Counted from the first letter of the stretch, positions 35,404-48,870 are shown. The stretch: DNA of 64,000 bases from Membranipora membranacea (GCA_914767715.1 OU612074.1:17158062-17222061); one strand, 5' to 3'. The notes: generated by a model not told the origin, from the sequence alone. Translations and numbers: made by a program.

Positions 35404-38400
35404 TTATGGCTTCTCTAAAAACTTATCAATCCGTTTCTTGTACTGTCCATTTTCGCTTTGTAATCTCTTCAGAATTTTCTTGTCCAGTTTTGAAGATTTT
35501 CTCTCGACCATATTTTGAGCGATTCTTGCCTTAGCCACAGAGATTGGCTGATCGATGCCCAGTTTGACCCCGGTCTTAGCTATGACGTATTGTAGATTAG
35601 AGTCTGCTAGCTTATCTAGTACATCCATGTATGGACCAAAGTCCTTCTTTTCTCTTGGTTTCTTACTAAAATAACAAGCAGTTTTTTATGAATTAAAGGT
35701 ATGAGCTCAGTCAGTCATTGGTTTGCAGTTAGGCATTTTCAATACGTTCCCATAATGCAACTCATACCTGGAATTCCCAAAATTTTAGGAAATCTTTTCG
35801 GAATTTCAGAGAGTTGCATTGTGGGGCGGCATTTCAATGTAGATGAGTGAATCACAATCTTATTGCCACTGTTGATTGTAAGAAATATCCTTCAGCTTAT
35901 CTAACTCCCTATATTATTAGATTATAGCCTAGTGGTTAGCAACCTTGATCTATTTCTGCAGATGGCCTTCGGTAAAACTTGAGAAGCTGGTTTTGGTAGG
36001 GTGTTACAATGGGTACCAGCACTCTTCGCAATGTATGTACTCATAAGCCAGTGCTGGCTAGGGGGTGTTTGAACCAAGTGACCCGGCGGTAATGGTGTAG
36101 TGACTATTGCTTGACGTTACCTATTTGGATTACAATGAGAGGTACATAAGAAAACTGATATGATATGATATGATACTACTTCTACTACTATTATTCCTTA
36201 TCATTATTATATTTACGGTTGGTTTGGTTTGTGAGGTTTTGCGTATACAAGTAGTGATTCATTACTCTTCTGTCTATCCGGCTGCTTGTTTTTAGCCTTA
36301 ACATCGGGATCCTGTAAATAAATATTAGAAAAATAATACGTAATATAATTAATACCAACATATTATAAAAAAATTATGGCCACCAGCGAAAGAGCTAAAT
36401 CTTTAATGAAGTCGCTGTAGACTGAACTCCAATAAAATCAATGTGAGACGCCTTGAGTGTACATTGACCGAACAAGACAAAAATTTCAGTGTATAAAAGC
36501 TCCTTTTACCATCAGACTTATCCTCTCTCTAAACATGCCAAGACAACTCTGGACTTGAGCAAGTGGTTATATTGTTCAAATTTAATGCACATTGCGCCGA
36601 TGGCTTGTGAAGCTTGGATATATAGAGTTAACTTAACCTAGTACCTAAAGCGTTCCCAGCCAAAAAAAAACAAATATATTACAATTTGGGGAGATCATGT
36701 CAAATCCAGATAGAAATACTCAAGATACTCAAATTATTTTCCTTTGCTCAATCTAGTTGAGATACACTAATGGTGTCTCAGTTGACAGGTGTGCTGCAGT
36801 GAAAGAGATTGAGATCTGAGGTCAATAACCTTGTACGATCCTGTCATCATTATAAATCCCCGAAGTCTGGTAATAGTTCAAAAACGTACTGAGACAGAAA
36901 CATCAATAATTCATAATCTATTAAAAACGCATATGGGACAAGTTCCCAAAAACTAATAAAATAAAACTTTGTTGAATAGCACATGTGCCAAACCATTGCC
37001 TTTGTGACCGAATCCTATGATCCTGCAACGTACTGCAAGCATACAAACCAATCGCGCCATCACATCAACAATGGCATGGCGCTAATAACGACACCTTCGA
37101 TTATTCATTTTGGGTTACTTGAAGATCAGACGATTAAGATTACGCGCTTACAGTGAGTATTTGTACCTAAGCAGTAAGTATTTGTACCTAAGCAGTAAGT
37201 ATTTGTACCTAAGCAATAAGTATTTGTACCTAAGCAGTAAGTATTTGTATGTTAGCTATGTGATGAATGTCAGGCGAACACTACACAATGCAGAAAAACA
37301 CTTTTCCATTTTTATAAAATCCAATTTTATTTTTACCAGAGCTCAAAGGTTGTTCTATGTAATACCCCAGGGTATTTCAACAGTGGAATATAAATATATC
37401 TGTAAATCAGTAAGTATTTGTACTTTAGCAATGAGACTACTGTAAGTAATTGTGAGCTGCACCAGATTACGTATTCTCACCTTTTTAGTTTCTGGAGGTA
37501 TCGCTGGAAGTATAGAGAAAGGTGATAAGTTCCTGGTCTTATCAGCAGGTATTGGTGCTTGTCTCCTCTCCGGCTCTCTGGACTCTCTGACTGGCTTCTC
37601 TGTCTGCTCCTCTTCTATCACTGGAGGAGGTGAGGATCCCTTCTTCTGGAGGCTCTTATCTAACAAAGATAGGTATAAAAAAGATTAGTTATGTAGTTGG
37701 ACGGTGTTGATAATTTGTATTGAGAATGTTCAACTTTTTCCTGGTGAGTTATGATTATGGTTGATTGTCTGAACACTTCACTCACTGCTTTTATGACTTG
37801 CAATGCTGAATAAAATTGAGGCAAGCTATTTTCATGATGATATCACCCGAAACTTGAGCTTGGTTGGGCTTGTGTAAGAACAACCCTCCTACACATATTG
37901 GGTAAAGGAACTAACAACAACAATCCTAAAATGAATATAACCTCAAATTTGAGATTCAAATCTTGATCCGTACGCAAAATATAGGTTCTAAGTGTGATCA
38001 TTGATACTGTTAGGGTCTTTCAAATGAGGACAGCAAAAGATCCGACCGCATCAAACGAAAGAGAGGTTTTGTTCCCAAAAAAAAGAATTTGTGTTAATGA
38101 TTTTGAATCAAATTCACTTATTTGTAACACACAAAAAAAGTGAACACTTGGCTCAAACGTGCTCGCTCATTCCATTTGAAGCAGCTTGAGCCTAATCTTA
38201 CCGTCGATCTTGTCTAGTTGGTCGGTGAGCTCATCTTCTTGCTCTTCCTCAGTCGGCAGCAGATCGTCGGCAGCCTGCTGCTGGGATTTACGTGATTGTA
38301 GAGATAGAGTGGAAGGAAAGAATGGACCGGCTAGTGACGGCTTATTGTCATGTACATGGCTCACTGGCGTCGATCTGCCACTGTCCTGTGAATGAGTATT

Positions 38401-41400
38401 CAGAATATAACAACTCATTATAACATGTCAAAGGAAAAACCATGCCATCCTCCTTTGGAGTCCCTGTGGGTGTCGATCACCTGCTATCTGGAGAATACAG
38501 TCTAAAACCACTACCCACCTCCAGCATAAGACAAACCATGCCATCTGCCTACGTTCGAGTTGTCCGCCTTTCATTTCAACAACAATGCCAATGATGCGTT
38601 CATTCAGAGTCTACGATTCGATAATAAATTTATGCGCTAGCTACCTACATATTATTGTGCCTCTCATCAAATTGTTTGGCACCATTTTACTTGCATGTAA
38701 AATGAACTGATCCCAAAGTCATGTTGTAGTTGCTAGAAGATATTAGGATAATCTTTATTTGTTGTGATGATGTAGTAAGACTTATTGGCTGTCAGATTTA
38801 AAAAATCAAATACATTAAAGAATTACAATATCCGTTTTTCATCACAGCAATTGACAATACGTCACTAATTAGCAATGCATTGCATAGCATTACGTCAATT
38901 CACTACACATATAAAAGGGCATACTTGGATTGAATTGATTATTATGATGTCATGGCGGTGGGTTGTTAGCAGCTCATTATCAATCTTTGTATGTATTTTT
39001 TAGTTCTAATTAAAAGCCAATAGATCCAGGATGAGATATCCAGGGTATTAAATCTTAATATTGACAATTTTCACAAGAAGTTAAGGATATGTACTGAATG
39101 GTTGATTTTGAAAAAAATTGTTCCCCCCCCCCACTGTTTCACAAGAGGGAACTTCAATAACACCCCTTGTAATCCTGGTTCGAATACAACAAATCACACT
39201 TCTAGTAGATGATGTATGAAAATAAGCTTTTTTAATTTTAGCCTGAATTTTGAATTTGAATTTTGACCCTGGGATACACGACTATTACAACATGGTTTGA
39301 ATCTTTAAAATTGGATCAATTACAGCAGCTCTCACTAATATTATGACAGTCAAACTTGTGTCTTGTGACATTGTCACTGACTTGTGTCATTGACATTGGG
39401 GGTAGGTGAAGCTGGGATTTATCAGGGTTTTAACTTTAACATCCATTCAAAGCACTTTCCCTCACTGTAGAAAGTTCTAACCATGTTTTACGGATTCCCC
39501 ATGCCAAGGCCTACAGCCACAAACACCTTTCGGAACTCTATTAAGGGCTGGCGGTGTGCTTGGAGAATGGCACAATAAGTAGCACGCATGTAATAAAGTC
39601 AGGCAAAAGGTATTGACACTCAAGCCAGTGCGGTTCCTTATACCTGACAGTATTTTTTGTTTACGTGATAGTGATTTAGAAATGAAAATCAATTCAGAGT
39701 TTTAATGAGATGAGCAGACATATGGCTTGCAGCTGACACACAATTTGTATCCATCTTTCTTGTATGACAGGGTAATTTCCAATAAGTCTCAGAACAGGAA
39801 GTTCATTGACAGACTCAAAATTGGAAAGTAAAATATAACGGTATTGCACCACGCTAGATACCTAGTAACTTGTTTTGTGTTATCAACTCAACGGGTAGAC
39901 TTAGCTGACAGTACTATTAAGCTGCGTTTACACGCAGATTTTTCCGTCAGATTTTCCCCATTAGATCTTGCCTTTTTGTAAGCTATCATTGAGAGCAACC
40001 GAAAATCTGACAGAAAAATCTCAGGGAAAAATCTGCGGTGTAAATGCAGCTTTATAGCCGAAGAACACTCTTTAACCTGTAAAAGAGAATCTAACCTGAG
40101 CAGATGTTGGCCTTGAGTCTGGATTTATTTCCACCTTAGGCAGAGTCGGTGGCTCAGCCTCCTCTTCCTTTGTATCTTCTTCTTTGTCGGCAGGCTCTTC
40201 TTCTTCTTCATTAACACTGTCCAGCTTTGCTTTGTTTTTGAGAGCTTTTTTGTTTTTCTTATCCTTTTTCTTCCGAGAAGTAGGTTTAGGGCTGGTTACA
40301 TCAGAGTCCCATCTCACTGCTTTGTCCTTCTTAAGTTCTGGATCTAAGGCTGGAGCTGCTTTTGATTGGATTGCGTCAATTGGAGCAGAAGTTTTAGCTT
40401 GACTCACAGGATTAGAAGAAGTTTTTGGTGCATTATCGATGGCAGGTTCTGTCGCTGCCAGTTTCTTTGCTGGCTCAACAGTTTCATATGCCTCCTTGGT
40501 GCTATCATCACTCTTCTTCTGAGTCTCTGGCTCCTCGGTTTTATCTGCTTTTGATTCTATGTCACTGTCCACTTCGCTGTCTGCCACACTGGTCTTGTTC
40601 TCAGCATCACTCTCTGAGTCAGAGTCACTCTCATCGACAGAGGACGGCGCAGGAGACTTGGATGTCTTTTGAGTTGGTTCTTTACTTTGTTTTGGCTGTG
40701 ACTTCTCATCTTGCTTTGGTTGTGGGTCAGTTTTTTCCTGCAGCTTTCCATCTTCCTTTTGTTGTGGCTCTTGTTTGGTTGTCTTAGCTGCTGGCTTCTC
40801 CTCTTCACTTTCTGTTTCACTGCCACTGTCAGTACCACTCCCAGCAGTAGAAGATTCAGCAACACTACTGGGCGGTGGTTTTGACTTCGTAGCATCTGTC
40901 TTTTCAGTTTGTTTGTCTGTCACTTTGTCTTCATCAGGAGTTTTTTCTTCTGCTTCACTTTCACTCTCCGAGGAAGATGCTACACTGCTGGGCGGTGGTT
41001 TTGGTTTTGCTGCAGGTTTTGTTTCCTCATCTTGTTTTTTTTCAGTGTCTTTCTTTTTGGCAGGAGATTTTTCTTCTTCACTTTCACTCTCTGCGGAAGA
41101 TGATTCTGCTACGCTGCTTACTGGGGGTTTCGGTATCGCTGCAGGCTTTTTCTTCTTTACTGACTCCTCATCGGAGTCATCAAACTTATCAAACTCCCCT
41201 TTAGCGGTTGGACGAGGTTGCTGCGGAGCTTTCTGCTTCTGCTGATCAGCGACCGCTTTGTCTAATGTTTCATGAGCAGGTTTTGTTTCCCCAGATTGTT
41301 TTTTGTCAGTCACTTTCCTTTTGGCAGGGGCTTTTTCTTCTTCCTCACTGGATTCAGACTCACTTTCGCTGTCTGACGGTGATGGCGGCCGTTTTGGTTT

Positions 41401-44400
41401 AGGCTTAGCTTCAGGTTCAGTCTTTGATTTATTGGTCACTGGCTTCTGCCTAGGACTTTGTTCGGGTTCAGACTCTGAATCTGAGTAGTCATTGAATCCC
41501 GAGTGATTCTTTTTAGCTTTCTTCTTCTTTTTACCTTTGCGGACAGGTTTGATGTAGTCTGGTGAGGGCGAGCGAGACATCGCTGCGGCTTTCTTTTCTT
41601 TCTGCTTCTATAATAAAAAAATTGATCATTTTTGTTTCCACAGGGCCGTAGTTTAGAAAAAAGGGGGAGGGGAGACCATAATCCTTGAGAACGCAATGTA
41701 GCACCTTATGAGCATGATGGAAGCCTCTCCTGTGGGGTTTAGGGTAATGCCCCACCCTTCAAAGTATATTATGGAGTAGAAAGCCCAACGGAGCTTTTTC
41801 TTACGCTGACTCTGACTTGGAGTGTTCTATTATAGTGGTATAGGCCATTTTATTTAGCCTTTCCAATAAAACTACGGACCTGTACCAGGTTCGTTTTCAT
41901 TGATATTATCATTATCATTTTGCATTTTAATTGAGGTTTTCATATATTAGATATATGGGATAGATAAAGAAATCGGTTGTTGATTAAAAAATTTGCATTG
42001 ATAGATATTGAACAATTGTCAGAATTTTTCAACAGTATTCCACTCAGAATGACAAACCGACTGACAAATAGATCAAACACCATCAAAGAAGTCAATCATT
42101 GAGGCTCCAACAATGTTGCTCATGTAAAAAAGAAAATAACCATATTTTACCTGATGAGCTTGTAGGCTAGCTTTACTTTGCTCTGTAGACTCAGGACCAG
42201 CCTCAGGCTGCTTGTTGTAATAGTCAAACAGAGACTTTCTGGCGGGCGGTGGGTTCTTTTTCGCTGCTGTCCTCTTTTTATACTTCTCATAGTCAGAGCT
42301 ATCATTGTCTGATTCTGGTGGTGGAGGCTTTCGTTAAAAAAAGAGAGATTAAATTAAATTTGGCATTAAGGATGGTATAATAATCATAGTGAGATTCAGA
42401 TCTGATTCTCAGTTTCTCTTTTCCGAAGCTGTTCAGCTAAACAAGTATGGGGTTTCCCAAGTCATTCACTTAACTGTTGTTTTATGTTCATTAAACAAAA
42501 AATTCTAAAGTCTATAAAAATTTTGTTTTTCTTGAATTCAGCATGTATTTTTGTGTTGGTTGTAGCTTCTATTGATGGTCAAACACAACACCACGGAAGA
42601 AGACTCTTCATGTGGTTAACTGGCTTTACCATACACTTTACAGCTTGCTGCTAGTGACTTATGTCATAAGACTTAGACAGAGCCAAGGCGAGAAAGAATG
42701 CTTACCTTTGGTGGTGGTGTTTTCGGTTTGGGAGGGGGTGGAGTCTTTGGTTTAGGAGGGGGCGGAGGGGTTTTCGGCTTTGGAGGGGGAGGTGGTGGTG
42801 GTGGCGGAGTAGCTGAAAGCAGAGATTAGTCATCATTATCAGGAGCACACAGGTTGGAATCAATCTTACAATAAACACAGGCTTCACAGGTAACAAAAGA
42901 TTTATAAAATCAATGGATGCAGGGAGAATGATGGATGAGAAGACAGAGTCTCAGTCTGAGAGGATGATCAAGGTTACATCGAGCATAGCTTGACTCATAT
43001 CCTCCACATAAGTGGCCACCAAATCTATTTACCATATTATGCAATCAAACCACCAAGGCACGGCAGTACCGACAAAATAGACAATACAAGGCAGTACTGG
43101 CTTGTTGGTAATGAACTGTAGCTGATTTAGTTTTTAATTCCCACAATGCAATTCTTTGATTTCTACTGAAATTAAGTCAGTCATAAAAAATATAGGTTTA
43201 ACTAAATATCTCCTGGATTTCCAAGCTTCACTTACAACCTTGAAACTTTTATTAATAAAAATATCGAGGCATGTACAAGTATTCAACTCACGTGTTCTTA
43301 TCTTTCGGATAGGTTTCTACAAAGAGAGAGACAAAAAAGGGTTAAATTATCATAAATAATGATTGCCAAATAATTTATGTTTATTGTCAAATAATAGCCG
43401 TGAAAAAGTCGGTAATCATACCGATACTATGAAGAAAAGAGGCTGGTATAGACAGTTGATTTTATCTCACTCCAAGACGTGTGGCAGGCGCTGTATAGGA
43501 CATGTCATACAGCGCTAAAGGTTGTTGTTGGTGTTGTAGGGGCCGCATGAGTGCTGTAAGGCATATTCCATAGACCACCTGCAACATGCCTCCCAACACC
43601 CGAGTATTGCATTGGACTAAGTACCTCAAATATGTCCTAGCACGCAACATGGGCTGCACCAACAAACCCTCTGCTATGATTTTTGATAAATCTGGCTACT
43701 GCCCATACAATAAACAACAATATGATGCCATTAAAAAATTTTGATATTGATATGTAGACACATGTTTTAATAGACGAATGAGGACACTGTGGTCTAAAAT
43801 GGTCTGAGGTTCAGGCTTGGAGGTCTCAGGGTCAGCTTCAATTCCTGTAAATGGCAGTTGTTCCTGGATTTGCACTGGTAAGCCACTATACATGCAAGCC
43901 TGGTGCTTGTCTAACAAGACTGTTATTAACTGTGTTATATTGCACTTTTAAGTGTATGGAGCGTGTCCGACACGACAGCCTGTCCAGGGTAACTCAAAGT
44001 GTTAGCTCATTTACTCCAGGGAAAATTTGAGATGTGACCCATCCTGGAAGCCCACAAACTCCAAATTAAAGTTAGAAAGCCAAGCTTTCTTCGAATCTGA
44101 CTTGACTCGACATCTATTGCAACATTAGCTTTGTAGAAATCCTAAAATGCAGAAAAAAATCTTGAGGGCTTCTATTAGTTAGTACATGCGAGAAGATGTC
44201 TATGCCACACTTAAGTGAACCCTCTTCTGTACATCATTATCTTTGAAGCGGAGAGAGTTATCCTCTCTTGGGTACAGGTTCTGGGACTCATAGTACTCAT
44301 GCCGCACCCTATACCCATGACTGGTGGAAGTCCGGCGACTCTTTATATCAAAGAGGGGGTTGGTCTACCGTAAAAAACAAGAGGACAATTTCTAACACTC

Positions 44401-46205
44401 ACTTTTGCTCCTGTCTCTTTACGTTTTCTGGCTAGTAGAACTCTGTCTGTAAGTTTATCGGTGCCCTTAGCTTCCCGTAGATAAGCTGCTACTACCTGCT
44501 TCCTCTCAGGGTCAGATTTACAGCCGACGATAAGCTGCCTCAACTCTGGCTCCACTGTAATCAATAATATGAATTTATAATAATATATTATATATTATAA
44601 TTATATGTATATATGAAATACATAATATATATTTGTAATGTTATATATATCAGTGACTGTAATCAACCAGCGCAAATATGAAATTGAGTACAATCAAGTA
44701 TATGGTGTTGATACGGCAGCTGAAGGAAACAGCCAGGAAGATTGTAGGGAAATGTGGTATGAGTTTCAAGAGTAAAAAACGAGGGAGCTGTCCGAATCGG
44801 ATATGGTCTATTACTTTCAGCGTTTACTTATGACAGCTTTATCTATAACGTAATGGCACAGAATAATGACGCTCAAATACGATTGAAAAGTTTGGTAGAA
44901 CTTGATACCAAACAAAATCCCGCTAAGTCCAGTACATAAATGGTAAATGCTACACAAACGTACACACACGAGCAGTTTTATGAAAATCTGAATTATTTTC
45001 ATTTTCATGCTATCAAAAAATCATTTTTATAAGTATCCCACAATGCAATTTACACCTGTACATTTATGGTATGGAAATCCTGACTAAGTGATCAGGGCAA
45101 TCTCTTGTTATTTAGTTAATGATATCATTGATCTCACTCAGAAACCTAGAAAAATGCATTGTGGCATTCTCATCTATATTAACATGTAAAACCAATGTGT
45201 GCATTTACCCTGGCTTTAAGAGAGGCAGAGCACACTTGACATGAAAACTGGATGCAACTATAGATGGAGTAGGAGGTGGCTCAGTTAGTTAGAATGCAGG
45301 TCTTCAACATGAAAGTGTTGAAGGTAGTGGGTTCGGATCCCACTGCATCCACTGAATACTGGGATCTGTTGAACCCCCAGGTGTGCTCCAGCCTGCCTAA
45401 ATACTGGGAGCAGATTGGCGCAGACATTGCGGCCTCGCACCCACTATTTCGCCGCCCATTCTTCGGAATTCAAGTTTGGTCCATTTTGCCTGGATTCTGG
45501 TTATTTTCATACTTCTAGGGAGCAAGTGGCTCACTAAATTTTGCGGGAATAACTCCAAATTCCGGCAAATTGGATCATACTATATGTACCTCACACCATA
45601 ATCCTCTCACGAAATGATAATTAAACTTGTATATTCAGTTTTTACCCTTTCGAGGCCTCGTTTTCATGCAGTGCATCAGGCAAGCAGGAGTGTCTCCCCA
45701 GTGCTATTATTCCATTAATGAGTAAGCAGGTAATCCATGTTCAGTTCCATTGATAATTTAACAGTGCCCGTATCATTTATTCCGCGTGCCAAGGGTGTTC
45801 TCAAGGTGTATTCAAGGTGTTATCAGGGTTAACTTAGTGTTAACAGCTGCGACAACTAAAGCGTTAGCGAAAATAGCTGAAATTGATAACTGATAGTATA
45901 CATAATAGAGAAAATTGTACATCTGCTGATAACTGATAGACTTTTGATGAAAACATATAGCTATGTGGGCTGTAAACTAATAGCTATGCAAGGTGTACAT
46001 TGAAAGATTTTGGGATAGGAACTGATAGCTTTGGGTTAAGAACTGATAGCTATGGGACAAAAACTGAAAGCTTTGGGGTGATCAATGTCTGCCAAACAAA
46101 AAAGTTTATGACAAATATAACTGATAAGAGGTATGACATCGGGTACAATTATATATGTGAGGTTATATGAAAGGTTAGAAACGGTGACTCACTTGATGAA
46201 GCCAT
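35404..46205 (-). CDS. large disordered proline-rich, Ser/Glu/Lys-rich protein, unrecognised, ten exons
   Basis: Exons in coding order: 46193-46205, 44403-44554, 43292-43316, 42706-42812, 42151-42327, 40096-41607, 38202-38385, 37481-37659, 36249-36311 (least certain) and 35404-35661. The phases join to 889 residues. Residues 1-55 are a compact-looking charged start (MASSMEPELRQLIVGCKSD). A poly-proline block with KPKTPPPPP repeats follows. Then about 500 residues are low-complexity acid/serine/lysine, with several repeats built on PPPSSVA-SS-SESESEEE and PAKK. The C-terminal 86 residues look helical and basic (KLDKKILKRL near the end). No enzyme domain, signal peptide or membrane segment. Disorder with SP and SE runs suggests a nuclear or cytoskeletal phosphoprotein scaffold; this is inference. 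Readthrough of the donor at 38201 would stop at 38167. Confidence 0.75.
35749..35826. repeat. MITE-like element, family Y
   Basis: The ends cccataatgcaactc and gagttgcattgtgggg are inverted copies around a 47-base middle that is itself partly palindromic (ggaattcc...ggaatttc). It lies in the last intron of the disordered-protein gene. Relatives occur at 45036-45164, and single ends at about 22475, 31945 and 43140. Confidence 0.7.
37148..37258. repeat. 21-bp tandem repeat, about five copies
   Basis: The unit agtatttgtacctaagcagta is repeated head to tail with one or two changes. A further isolated unit lies at about 37408-37430. It is in the intron between exons 8 and 9 of the disordered-protein gene. 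The frame reads through it (KYLYLSS repeats), but this is a by-product of the 21-bp period. Confidence 0.9.
38386..40095. other. large intron of the disordered-protein gene
   Basis: Holds the MITE at 39919-40052 and a C-run near 39125. The 71-codon frame at 39477-39692 and other short frames here have no support as exons. Confidence 0.5.
39919..40052. mobile_element. MITE, TGCGTTTACACG type
   Basis: The ends aagctgcgtttacacgcaga and the inverted tctgcggtgtaaatgcagctt, followed by tttttcc-tcagattttc and its complement, give arms of about 38 bp. Flanking bases read 'tatta' and 'tatag', so a TA target duplication is possible. No coding capacity. Confidence 0.75.
45036..45164. repeat. MITE-like element, family Y
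   Basis: Begins tcccacaatgcaatt and ends aaaatgcattgtgg, the inverted counterpart. It lies in intron 1 of the disordered-protein gene. Confidence 0.6.
45269..45450 (+). mobile_element. tRNA-derived SINE, family S
   Basis: Head GTAGGAGGTGGCTCAGTTAG with an A box, then a B box at about 45329 (gggttcggatccc). The tail is the conserved block cccccaggtgtgctcc..cctgcct followed by ggcgcagacattgcggcc. The same tail occurs at 50.3 kb and, on minus, at 51.3 kb. Confidence 0.85.
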
Positions 46206-47142
46206 GATGGATTCACCTCATACTTCTCAACAGGTGAAAGTTCAGATCACCCTCAATCAAGCTGAGAAGTCTAGAACAAGAATGAAATATAATCATTACC
46301 ATAGGATGTAGGAGCTGTGATATTCTAAGAATACCAACATTTACACCGAACTGCTCCACGTCCAAACGTTGAACTATGCCATGAAGCTTAAAGTGACATA
46401 TCTAGCTTGTCTACATCAGATTTTCAGCCGAAAGTGAACGAATCCTGCCGTAATCCGAGAATCGCTAACAGACATGCGTTTTCCACATAGTTAAGTTTGA
46501 GCAGGAACAAATTTAGCTCAATAATAACATTTCAACAAAAGTACCAACGATGACTTACCGTAATATCTAATACTTAGTAGAATTAACCTGTCACAAACTT
46601 TGATGGTAAATTTAACATCAAGTCTGTATTACAATGAGAGATAATGTGACAGTTCTTTAGATTACCTGCCAAGTAAAACTAAATCAGCTGATGTCAATTC
46701 CTTCAATCAAACACTGACTTAGCACTGCTGTCACAGATAATATGACAGTACTTTTAATTCACCTGCTGACATTGAGCTGAGTTTGTCATTACCTAGTGAG
46801 TATTGAATATAGAACTGACACCTCCCATACACAAGAAACAATAGATGCCTCTATATAATAGCCATCTTTATCAACAACACAATAAATCGATATCATGTTT
46901 CACTAAATAACATGTTTGTAACATATCGCTTATTGTTCCAGCTTAGTCAAAAGAACTTTGGTCATCAGTGTAGAGCACAATGCCTTGGTGACATCCTGTC
47001 GATGATAAAACAAGCAACACAAGACTGGCATTAAATTATTGATCGGCGAAGTGCTTGAGAGATTTGTCATAATAGCTCAAAGATATTACAGGTTTTCTCT
47101 TGATAGTTAACATTATAATCAAGGTTTGAGAAAATAATCACC

Positions 47143-47170
47143 GAGTAAGGATATATATATATCCTTACTC
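47143..47170. repeat. perfect 28-base palindrome
   Basis: gagtaaggatatat and its exact complement are joined without a loop. A related half-palindrome is at about 26330. Confidence 0.9.
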
Positions 47171-47263
47171 TGTGAAATAATGAGCAAACCTGTCCCAGCA
47201 GTAGTCACAGTATGAAATAACTATCCTTGAACATATTTGTGAGGTAAGAGCTATATCTTATCC

Positions 47264-47346
47264 GTTGCCCGCATTCCAGTTGCTCCCATCCACAGTGGAT
47301 CGAAAGCAACTTCAAATGCAGGCAAATGGACCAAACTTGGTCTAGG
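47264..47346. repeat. MITE-like element, family X
   Basis: Contains cgcattccagttgctccc, the inverted gcaacttcaaatgcaggc and the right terminus acttggtctagg. The left terminus is missing. Confidence 0.65.
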
Positions 47347-47538
47347 TAAGAGCCAATCGAAGTGCATTGGCCCGGACAAAATGATGAATGATGAAAAGTT
47401 GTGCGCCGACGTTGACAATATGCAATGACGGCATACTTCTGAATGTAAACAGTAGTTGTATGGAACCTTTATTTTTATCAAGTATACAGTCATGTATGAA
47501 AGTCAGTAAGATTCTAGCATGGCATCATGTAGCGTAAG

Positions 47539-48870
47539 TTAACAATCATATAGCCAGTCGTTCAGTTTAGCACACTTTGGGTCGTCGACAGGTTCACAGA
47601 TACCGGGATGGCCGGTAGCGCTTCCCTCTGGACTGGCTCCATCCTTCACCCATGAGCAGTTAGGATCTCCGAGTTCAGCACCATTAGACACACCATCTCC
47701 ATCTGAGTCAGCATTGCACAGGGCTGCAGTCCATTTCTATAAAAAGATAAATAAGGTAAGCTCTTTTTAGCAATGTTTTTTCATAACTTTATCAATCTCG
47801 ATTTCAATCAATATTTATTTCTAATAAAATACAGCTGATGGAATAGCGTACATATTCTACTTGGTTTTTTGTGAAAAATTCATAGCTCTAAGCATCGCCA
47901 GCTGGCAAATCAGATCATAATAATGTAGAGACTTGTATATCACTCTATAAGTTATACCCCCATGACAAGAGAGAAGACAACTCTAATAGTTTGCATGGAA
48001 CATAAAAGCTTTTCTTCGGCCTCAATTTATTCATATCTTACACCACAAATCTGAGAGTTACCAGTTACTTGAAAGACAAATAAATTATTGGGAAAAAACT
48101 TACAAAGTTGTTTGCTTTGAATGCATCGCCAAATTTGTTAAGTGTCCCGCTGCCATATACTGATTGATGCCCTACTCCGAGCCAATTCTGTTGTGTGCAG
48201 GGATTAGTTACAGAATCTCCGTTTGGAATATTATTCTGGAATTCAGGATAGCAAAGAGCCATGCCTAAAACAATAAAGAGCATGAATTATAAGACAGCCC
48301 AGTGAGAATGTGAGAATGGTTTATTCAAACACACATCGTGTTGAACATTTATCTATGGCTGTCCAGGGAGTCGATCCTCCCTGAGTAAACTGTACTTCCA
48401 GCCCCACTGGTTAACAGCCAAAGACGGTCCAGTCAAGAGAGAAAAACAGCCCGAAAGCGAAAACAACAAAAAATAATCTGCGAGGCTGACAGCAAAAATT
48501 AAAAACATTCTACAACAATTCATACGGGAATTATCACAGTTTCGATTTTGAAATTTTTAATTTTGAAATTAAAGACTTAGAAGCTAAAAATCAGATGAAT
48601 AACAACATGGAAAATTTTGCACTGGTAATTGATCAGGACTACGGACATGAGCTCTTCCATGATGCACTTGCTACTCTGGAGCGAATATCAATGACTTACA
48701 TGGCTTACGGCTTACAATAGAATGCCATTCATCTTTCACACTCAACAAGGGATTTATCTCTACATGCAAGAAGTATCCCACGACACCAATACTGTTAGAA
48801 AACGATACATATGTAGCCAAAGGAATTTACCTAAGATGGCAGTCAACAAAATGAGAGTTTTAGCAGCCAT
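47539..48870 (-). CDS. temptin-like secreted protein, complete
   Basis: Exons 48831-48870, 48104-48264 and 47539-47736 join to 132 residues. Residues 1 to about 18 are a signal peptide (MAAKTLILLTAILGMALC). The mature part starts with YPEFQNNIPNG and contains WLGVGH, FGDAF, KWTAALC, the acidic loop DSDGDGVSNGAELGDPNC and GHPGICEP, with six further cysteines. These blocks, in this order and at this length, match temptin, the secreted protein described as a water-borne attraction pheromone component in Aplysia. The DxDxDG loop resembles a calcium-binding site. I infer secretion; a pheromone role in this animal is only by analogy. The last two residues before the stop are Asp-Cys, so the final cysteine probably forms a disulphide. 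Confidence 0.85.

Larger units (their letters stand above)
46206..47538. other. intergenic between two minus-strand genes
   Basis: The left part should carry the promoter and 5' UTR of the disordered-protein gene; the right part is 3' of the temptin-like gene. No coding sequence supported. Confidence 0.4.

Noticed and set aside
37148-37258. CRISPR-like array
   Set aside because: Repeats are contiguous with no unique spacers, and the context is a eukaryotic intron.
37110-37445. 111-codon frame with KYLYLSS repeats
   Set aside because: The repeats come from a 21-bp intronic tandem repeat; there is no splice or family support.
40184-41488. Several serine- or leucine-rich frames on the plus strand
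   Set aside because: They are antisense shadows of the large Ser/Glu/Lys-rich exon on the minus strand; its biased codons keep the opposite frames open.
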